11,158 nt of DNA from an uncultured Clostridium sp. (lineage in GTDB: Bacteria > Bacillota > Clostridia > Lachnospirales > Lachnospiraceae), in assembly GCA_905192625.1 (NCBI GenBank), contig CAJJLI010000027.1:1-11158 (forward strand), given 5' to 3'. The notes beneath the pieces were generated by a model. It was given only the letters and a program-made list of their open reading frames with translations. It did no database searches and was not told where the DNA came from. The position numbers were made by a program, and so were the translations under genes. Every line of letters begins with the position of its first letter. Positions within the stretch are counted from its first letter, which is position 1. Of the stretch, positions 6,467 through 11,158 are shown piece by piece.

Positions 6467-9400
6467 TCATATTGGTTTAAATAATTCTTTAACAGCATGT
6501 TCTCTATGAATGTATTGTTCTATTACAGAATCAAACGCTTCAATACTATCATGTTCCTTGGTATGAATGATATGATTGATACAATCAAAATTAGTATCCA
6601 GTCTACCATCCTCCCTACAATCTACGCTCACACTCTTACTCTCAGTGATATTTGACTCCGTTCCATCATCCTCTGTAATATAATATTGCAAGGTTTCATT
6701 CTCAAATAATACAAATTCTTTTATAAAGATACCATAGCAAACATGTACCATTTCTTCCTCTGTAAAGTATGGATTCTTTTCATTCCCTTCAATCGAATAA
6801 TGAATGCTTACTTTATGGTTTGGATTTGTCTGGTACTGTGCAAAATACTTATCATGCAGACGCAAGGAAAAGTGTTTTGTTAAGCGAAGATCTTTAAAGA
6901 ACGGTAGTACAATATTGTTTTGTTCAAATGTATGAATGTAGTAGTCTATGAAGTTCTGCTCGCTATCACTTAATTCTTCCTTCGTGGAATAATATTTTAG
7001 TAGCGCTAATAAACAAACTTCATTCTTTTCATAACTAACTTCTCGCTTCATTACATCAAAAAGCTCTTGTTCAAGCATACGATCTTTTACTAGATATTTA
7101 TATGCATAATAGGACAAGAATGCTCGAATTAACTTGTGATTAAAACCGTTTCTATAATAGCTCATAAAGACTGGAACTGCGTCTGATATATAGCTCTCGG
7201 CAAATAAAATCTGTCCAAGCAAACGTTCTTCAATATCAATTGTATCAATGTCAAAATTTTTCGCTGCTTTCCATAAATCATGCATATTTTTCGTTGTACC
7301 AGAATAAAAACGGAGCAGATATTTTAAAATTGATTCATCATAAGAGCCTTTTGAGAACACATAAAAACAAATATCCACAATGATATTTTCATGTTGCATT
7401 TCTACGTAATCCGTATGAATCCATAAAGAGCAAAATTTCACAAGAGATTTCACTTCAATATCTTGAAATCCAAACGTATGAAACGCTCCAATTACAGGTT
7501 CGTTCAGCTCTTTTAAAATCATCATTTCTACTACCCTTTTACGCGTTTCTTTATCAAGTAGCTGCAAATCAAATGAGAGCATTTCTTCATTGATGTCTTC
7601 TGTATTAAGGTAATTATAATAATGAAAAACAAGGGATTTTATATATTCTAACTTAAGTTCCTCTGATATAAAATCGCTTTTAATTAAGGTGCTTCGAAGT
7701 AAGATGCTTGTCTCATCAAGTTTATGGAAGTCATCCTTCTTTTGAGCCAAATACAATAATAATTTTCGATTATTTTTATTCCAGTCATAGCACCTAATCA
7801 TCAAATCATTTACATGTAACATACGGTATAAGGTATAATGAATGGTAGAATGATAACGCTCATTATTTTCTCCAATTAAAAATATTTCACAATTTTCCGA
7901 GAAAATCTCAATCAATGCCTTACCATCAACAAAAGGAACAATGACTTCTTCCTTTAATTCTTTATGTACAACTGCTACACTTTTCACCTTTTTATTATAG
8001 CACTCCACCTGATAATAAAATGCGACATCCGGAAGATAAGTGGCAATTACTTCATCGATCTCCATTCTATGAAACACATCATCATAGATTACAGCATAAT
8101 TCTTATCCATACTTTTCTTCACAAGTTTTTGTATCGCGAAAGTACTTATTTCTCTTTCATAATTTTGATACGTCATAGGATCTAGTTCTTTATTTTTAAC
8201 GATATTCGCATACAAATAAGCTTTCTTTTTATCCGGTAACTTATTGTTATAATTAAAATAAGATAAAACGAACGGTGGAAGGGGTGCATATTGATCATCA
8301 CGCAAAGAATACATAAAATACTCTGGTAGTTCTGTTATTCTTAGTTGCTCTATAACACCTTTGGTATACCATGGATTCATATTCCCATCAATGATATGAT
8401 TGCGTATGAGTAAGGTACAAATCGCATTCAATGTTTCCTTCAATTGATATCGTTCATATATCTTCCTTAAAATATAAAACAAAAGAGGATTATTTCCTTT
8501 TGTTTTGGCTGCTAAATAAGTTACCTGTCTTGCCAACTCCAATGAAAAGTACTCATTTCTTAAACCGAAGGTTAAAACCATTCGTTCAAAAGAATCCAAA
8601 CTCTTCACAAAGGAAGGCTCCTCAACCATCAAATATATGGCTTCATAATATAAAATTGGACTGATGCAACCATTCATGCAATGTATTTTGATGTCCTCAT
8701 ATTTTTTTGCAAGATTAAACTCATATGACTTGTCCAAATATAATAAACACCACAATAAAAAATCAGACTTTGTTTCCCTTTGATAAATCCTTTGAATGGA
8801 CTGGGTTGCCGCACCAATATCTTCACTTCTTTTAATATTTAATACTTTTAAATAAGTTAAAAGCCCCATTAAAACGAAATACTCTTCGTCCTCTACGGAA
8901 ATTTTACGCTCCACATCCTCCAGTAGAGCACTTGCTTCACTCTCATTTCCAGAGATCATTAGAATATGTGCTTGATACAGTTTATAGTGTAAATTGTATC
9001 TATCCGGTGTTTTAATCTCGGCTAACAAATCAGTCGCTCTCTTCACATACTCATCTAAATGAATTCGTTTCAATCGGAAGTTCAGATAATTGCGTGTGAA
9101 GGAAACAAGGCTTTGTTTATACTTTCGCTCTTCCAAACGTTCCTTCGCATTCTCTCTTTTTTTTACTACTTTGATTTTTACTACCAATGTCTGATGTGCT
9201 GTATCAATGTAGATGTTTCCATGATGAATGCCATCCTTCATCTCTTCTGCTTTTACTATAAAATTCACTTCATAGCGGTCACCAATAAAATTATCTCCCC
9301 ATACTATTTTACGTTCAACCTCTAGAAAAGGAGCATCGGTAGAAATCCGAATTTGGACATATCCCCAGCCCTCTTTTGTTAATATGATTTTATCCATAAA

Positions 9401-10024
9401 GCTGTAAACACTCGCCTCATAATCATAATTCATCTTTTCGATATTAATTTTTACTTCAACTTTTTTATGTACCGAGACTAAGAATTCGTCCATTGCTTGG
9501 CTCATACTACTACTTTTACGTAAACCATCATACACCGGAACATGTTTTTTATAATGGTACTTTAGCATACGAGGCAATTCTTCGGACTTAAAAAGCTGTT
9601 TTGCTTCCGCCCATTCGTTATTTGCTAAATCTGCAAATTGTATGAGATCTTTCATTTTCCCCGCAACGCTTGATATGCATGGTTCTATGATATGAACTTT
9701 TACAGCAATTTTTGCTTCGCCACAATCTGAAATTATTTCAATGTAAGCTTCAATATCCTCACCTGCTTCTAACTCCGTTGCGTTAACATTAAAGTTGATT
9801 TCATTTGTCTCACCTTCAAAAGATGGAGTATCGATTATTAAAAATTTGCTCGAAGAATAAAGTACCCCTTTCATTGCAACGTCTGCACTGTTATAAACAG
9901 TAAAACTTTCGTTGTGGGTACTACCTGATTCAACGGTTATATGTATTTCATCTTCAGATAGAAGAATACTCGGTAATTCATAAATAAATTCACCTCTAGA
10001 TAACTGTTCAATTTTCTCTTTCAA
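6467..10024 (-). CDS. Giant Ig-like plus alpha-solenoid protein (DUF5717-like)
   Basis: An 1185-residue protein of unknown function, first gene of the four-gene operon. Two beta-rich, Ig-like domains lie at about 22-115 and 188-288, separated by a helical linker. Each ends in alternating hydrophobic strands (AKIAVKVHIIEP; TLVVKIKVVKK). A long alpha-solenoid of TPR-like helix pairs runs from about 300 to 1040, interrupted by a beta-rich insert at about 667-735. A beta domain follows at about 1068-1140 (KVSIHYSIEG...). No signal peptide or membrane segment is seen, so it is probably cytoplasmic. The length and order fit the family I recall as DUF5717. The start is judged to be the TTG at 10024, because GAGGTGA ends five bases before it; the in-frame GTG at 10042 has no ribosome binding site. 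The solenoid and Ig-like domains suggest a large binding scaffold. Confidence 0.88.
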   Translation of the reverse strand: MKEKIEQLSRGEFIYELPSILLSEDEIHITVESGSTHNESFTVYNSADVAMKGVLYSSSKFLIIDTPSFEGETNEINFNVNATELEAGEDIEAYIEIISDCGEAKIAVKVHIIEPCISSVAGKMKDLIQFADLANNEWAEAKQLFKSEELPRMLKYHYKKHVPVYDGLRKSSSMSQAMDEFLVSVHKKVEVKINIEKMNYDYEASVYSFMDKIILTKEGWGYVQIRISTDAPFLEVERKIVWGDNFIGDRYEVNFIVKAEEMKDGIHHGNIYIDTAHQTLVVKIKVVKKRENAKERLEERKYKQSLVSFTRNYLNFRLKRIHLDEYVKRATDLLAEIKTPDRYNLHYKLYQAHILMISGNESEASALLEDVERKISVEDEEYFVLMGLLTYLKVLNIKRSEDIGAATQSIQRIYQRETKSDFLLWCLLYLDKSYEFNLAKKYEDIKIHCMNGCISPILYYEAIYLMVEEPSFVKSLDSFERMVLTFGLRNEYFSLELARQVTYLAAKTKGNNPLLFYILRKIYERYQLKETLNAICTLLIRNHIIDGNMNPWYTKGVIEQLRITELPEYFMYSLRDDQYAPLPPFVLSYFNYNNKLPDKKKAYLYANIVKNKELDPMTYQNYEREISTFAIQKLVKKSMDKNYAVIYDDVFHRMEIDEVIATYLPDVAFYYQVECYNKKVKSVAVVHKELKEEVIVPFVDGKALIEIFSENCEIFLIGENNERYHSTIHYTLYRMLHVNDLMIRCYDWNKNNRKLLLYLAQKKDDFHKLDETSILLRSTLIKSDFISEELKLEYIKSLVFHYYNYLNTEDINEEMLSFDLQLLDKETRKRVVEMMILKELNEPVIGAFHTFGFQDIEVKSLVKFCSLWIHTDYVEMQHENIIVDICFYVFSKGSYDESILKYLLRFYSGTTKNMHDLWKAAKNFDIDTIDIEERLLGQILFAESYISDAVPVFMSYYRNGFNHKLIRAFLSYYAYKYLVKDRMLEQELFDVMKREVSYEKNEVCLLALLKYYSTKEELSDSEQNFIDYYIHTFEQNNIVLPFFKDLRLTKHFSLRLHDKYFAQYQTNPNHKVSIHYSIEGNEKNPYFTEEEMVHVCYGIFIKEFVLFENETLQYYITEDDGTESNITESKSVSVDCREDGRLDTNFDCINHIIHTKEHDSIEAFDSVIEQYIHREHAVKELFKPI

Positions 10025-10029
10025 ATCAT

Positions 10030-10036
10030 TCACCTC
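10030..10036 (-). promoter_or_regulatory. Ribosome binding site that decides the TTG start
   Basis: GAGGTGA on the minus strand, a seven-base match to the anti-Shine-Dalgarno consensus, is followed by ATGAT and then TTG at 10024-10022. The ATG inside that spacer is out of frame and meets a stop after one codon. This makes TTG the best start for the giant gene, and a TTG start may keep its translation low. Confidence 0.6.
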
Positions 10037-10082
10037 AAGCACATATCAATCAAACTTACGTCTACGTCCTACTCACTACTTT

Positions 10083-10097
10083 ATGCATACCATGCAT
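10083..10097. repeat. Dyad ATGCAT-ACC-ATGCAT in the leader of the four-gene operon
   Basis: Two copies of the palindrome ATGCAT are separated by three bases, 19 bp downstream of the -10 box and close to the expected transcription start. It could be an operator for a dimeric regulator or a small leader hairpin. No regulator is recognised. Confidence 0.4.
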
Positions 10098-10115
10098 TTT
10101 TCATATATTCGACTA

Positions 10116-10144
10116 ATTATACCACTTTTTACTGATTTTATCAA
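10116..10144 (-). promoter_or_regulatory. Sigma-A-type promoter of the four-gene operon
   Basis: On the minus strand, TTGATA (10144-10139) and a perfect TATAAT (10121-10116) are separated by exactly 17 bp. Transcription would start near 10109, giving a leader of about 85 bases. It lies just downstream of the terminator of the preceding gene, so the operon is independent. Confidence 0.8.
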
Positions 10145-10163
10145 TGAATCTACATATTCAAAA

Positions 10164-10226
10164 AGTGTTTCTATAATAAACCCAACGCTCTTGTTGCTTG
10201 ATTGCATGGATTCAAATAGAAACACT
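10164..10226 (-). terminator. Long-armed hairpin terminator after the PepSY-like gene
   Basis: AGTGTTTCTAT (10226-10216 on the minus strand) is a perfect 11-bp match to ATAGAAACACT (10174-10164), and a short T run follows on the minus strand. The 41-base loop is unusually long and can form an inner stem (GTTG 10193-10196 with CAAC 10183-10186), so the whole may fold as a branched structure. It lies about 50 bp past the stop codon. It probably ends the upstream gene; a small structured RNA is an alternative. Confidence 0.55.
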
Positions 10227-10276
10227 CTAATTACGTACCCTATTAACTTTTATAATTTTACTTTTTAGCCTCTATC

Positions 10277-11092
10277 CTATTCAGAAATTAGCAGAAATTC
10301 CTGAGTTTCCTCATTCAATTTATAAATATGTTTTCCATCGAATGATACATAAAAAACTCCAACAAGTTGTTGTCCGCTGTCTGTTTTATCAAATACATTG
10401 AGACAATATGTATTTTCTCCTTGTACGGTTGTAGGCCACTCATCTACCTCAACGATGTAGTCTTTTAAGTTTTTCTCTAGTCCAAGTTTTTGTTTCGATA
10501 GTTTTGAAGCAATCGCAATCGCTTCATCTTTTCCTATTTCTTCACCTTCCGGTGTAGCAATCTCAACATTATCTAGAGGAAACTTTGTAAACGCTGAAAT
10601 CATGCCTGCTTTATCATAGTAGTAAAGAGTTGCATTCTCTTTTAAAACTACGATTTCTGGCTCAATTTCTACTCCATCTTTTGTAATAACAAATGCATAA
10701 TATTCTTTTCCATCTACGGATAGTGGAGCATCTTTTTGAGTGATTTTATATTGAGAATTCGCAACTGCATCTGTTACTAAGCGTAATGCCTCTTCCTTTG
10801 ATAACACTGGTGCTACAGTCACCTCTGGTACTTGTGTAACAGTAGGAATCGGTGTGGTTGTTACTTTATCTGGATTGGATGTTCCAGGGGTTGGCGTTAC
10901 TGTGATTTCTGGAGCCGGTCCTTCCGTTACACTTGGTGTTATTATGCTTGTCCCATCCGTTTCTTCACTCTTATTATGTAATACGCTCGCAGCTACAACA
11001 AGTCCTACACAAAGGATACCAATAATAGCTACAAATACATTTGTTTTCTTTGAGGGTTTACGATTTCTTTTTCTTCTTCTTTTATTCGCCAT
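10277..11092 (-). CDS. Membrane-anchored protein with two PepSY-like repeats
   Basis: A 271-residue protein of unknown function. The N-terminus is very basic (MANKRRRKRNRKPSKK), followed by one hydrophobic helix at about 18-38, so the bulk should lie outside the membrane. A Thr/Pro-rich spacer (about 41-95, with motifs such as TPTPG and TPIPT) leads to two related units at about 97-170 and 186-268. Each has a helix beginning KEEAL or KDEAI, a strand near YYAFVITKDG or TYCLNVFDK, and a final strand pair ending in a Tyr-rich or DGKHIYKL stretch, which is the layout of PepSY-like domains. The ATG at 11092 has AGGAGG seven bases upstream; an in-frame start at 11125 does not. Single-gene unit, ended by the hairpin at 10164-10226. 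The PepSY resemblance is by pattern only. Confidence 0.88.
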   Translation of the reverse strand: MANKRRRKRNRKPSKKTNVFVAIIGILCVGLVVAASVLHNKSEETDGTSIITPSVTEGPAPEITVTPTPGTSNPDKVTTTPIPTVTQVPEVTVAPVLSKEEALRLVTDAVANSQYKITQKDAPLSVDGKEYYAFVITKDGVEIEPEIVVLKENATLYYYDKAGMISAFTKFPLDNVEIATPEGEEIGKDEAIAIASKLSKQKLGLEKNLKDYIVEVDEWPTTVQGENTYCLNVFDKTDSGQQLVGVFYVSFDGKHIYKLNEETQEFLLISE

Positions 11093-11124
11093 ACTTTTCC
11101 TCCTTCGATTGCATGAACGTACCA

Positions 11125-11153
11125 TTCATAAAGGCTCTATTCTTTGCTATAAT
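11125..11153 (+). promoter_or_regulatory. Possible promoter at the window edge, orientation uncertain
   Basis: On the plus strand, TTCATA (11125-11130) and a perfect TATAAT (11148-11153) are 17 bp apart and would fire towards a gene beyond the window. The overlapping minus-strand TATTAT (11154-11149) could instead be the -10 box of the PepSY-like gene, whose -35 box would lie off the edge. Both may be true. Confidence 0.3.
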
Positions 11154-11158
11154 AAATA

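Noticed and set aside
6426..6470. ATG at 6470 as the start of the Hsp70-like gene, overlapping the preceding stop as ATGA
   Set aside because: The overlap is tempting for coupled translation, but the strong AGGAGG and good spacing belong to the ATG at 6425, where the fold also begins.
1..11158. CRISPR array, tRNA, rRNA, insertion sequence or phage genes
   Set aside because: No regularly spaced repeats, tRNA- or rRNA-like sequence, transposase or phage protein was seen on either strand. The four-gene operon also lacks nuclease or other effector domains that would mark a known defence system.

Overview
The window is AT-rich, low-GC Firmicutes-type DNA with strong GGAGG-type ribosome binding sites, sigma-A-like promoters and intrinsic terminators. 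The large four-gene operon resembles, from memory, uncharacterised gene sets of the Lachnospiraceae (families named DUF5717 and DUF5716). I therefore infer an anaerobic Clostridia/Lachnospiraceae genome; this rests on recall of family distribution, not on a search. Every confident gene is on the minus strand, so the layout below runs from right to left, in the direction of transcription.

Right end (11158 to 10277): a single-gene unit encodes a membrane-anchored protein with a basic N-terminus, one transmembrane helix, a Thr/Pro-rich spacer and two PepSY-like repeats outside the membrane. It is closed by a long-armed hairpin terminator (10164-10226). A TATAAT box at the very edge may belong to a divergent plus-strand gene lying outside the window.

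Centre (10144 to 3050): a near-consensus promoter (TTGATA, 17 bp, TATAAT) drives four closely spaced genes. They encode (1) a 1185-residue protein with two Ig-like beta domains followed by a long alpha-solenoid, (2) an actin/Hsp70-fold protein whose phosphate-binding loops are degenerate, (3) a TPR-type helical protein, and (4) a coiled-coil protein with a central two-helix membrane hairpin. None has an assigned function that I know of. The set looks like one protein machine: a membrane coiled-coil anchor, a TPR adaptor, an Hsp70-like switch or scaffold and a giant solenoid. This is the most interesting part of the window.

Left (2987 to 501): a three-gene polar amino acid ABC transporter operon in the order binding lipoprotein, permease, ATPase. 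It has its own promoter, a leader carrying repeated AGTGAT elements, and a good intrinsic terminator at 501-543.

Left end (500 to 1): a 498-base gene-free gap holds the operon terminator, a possible plus-strand terminator with no obvious gene, a short open frame that could be a gene relic, and a clear promoter for the first 44 codons of a nucleotidyltransferase-fold protein that runs off the window.
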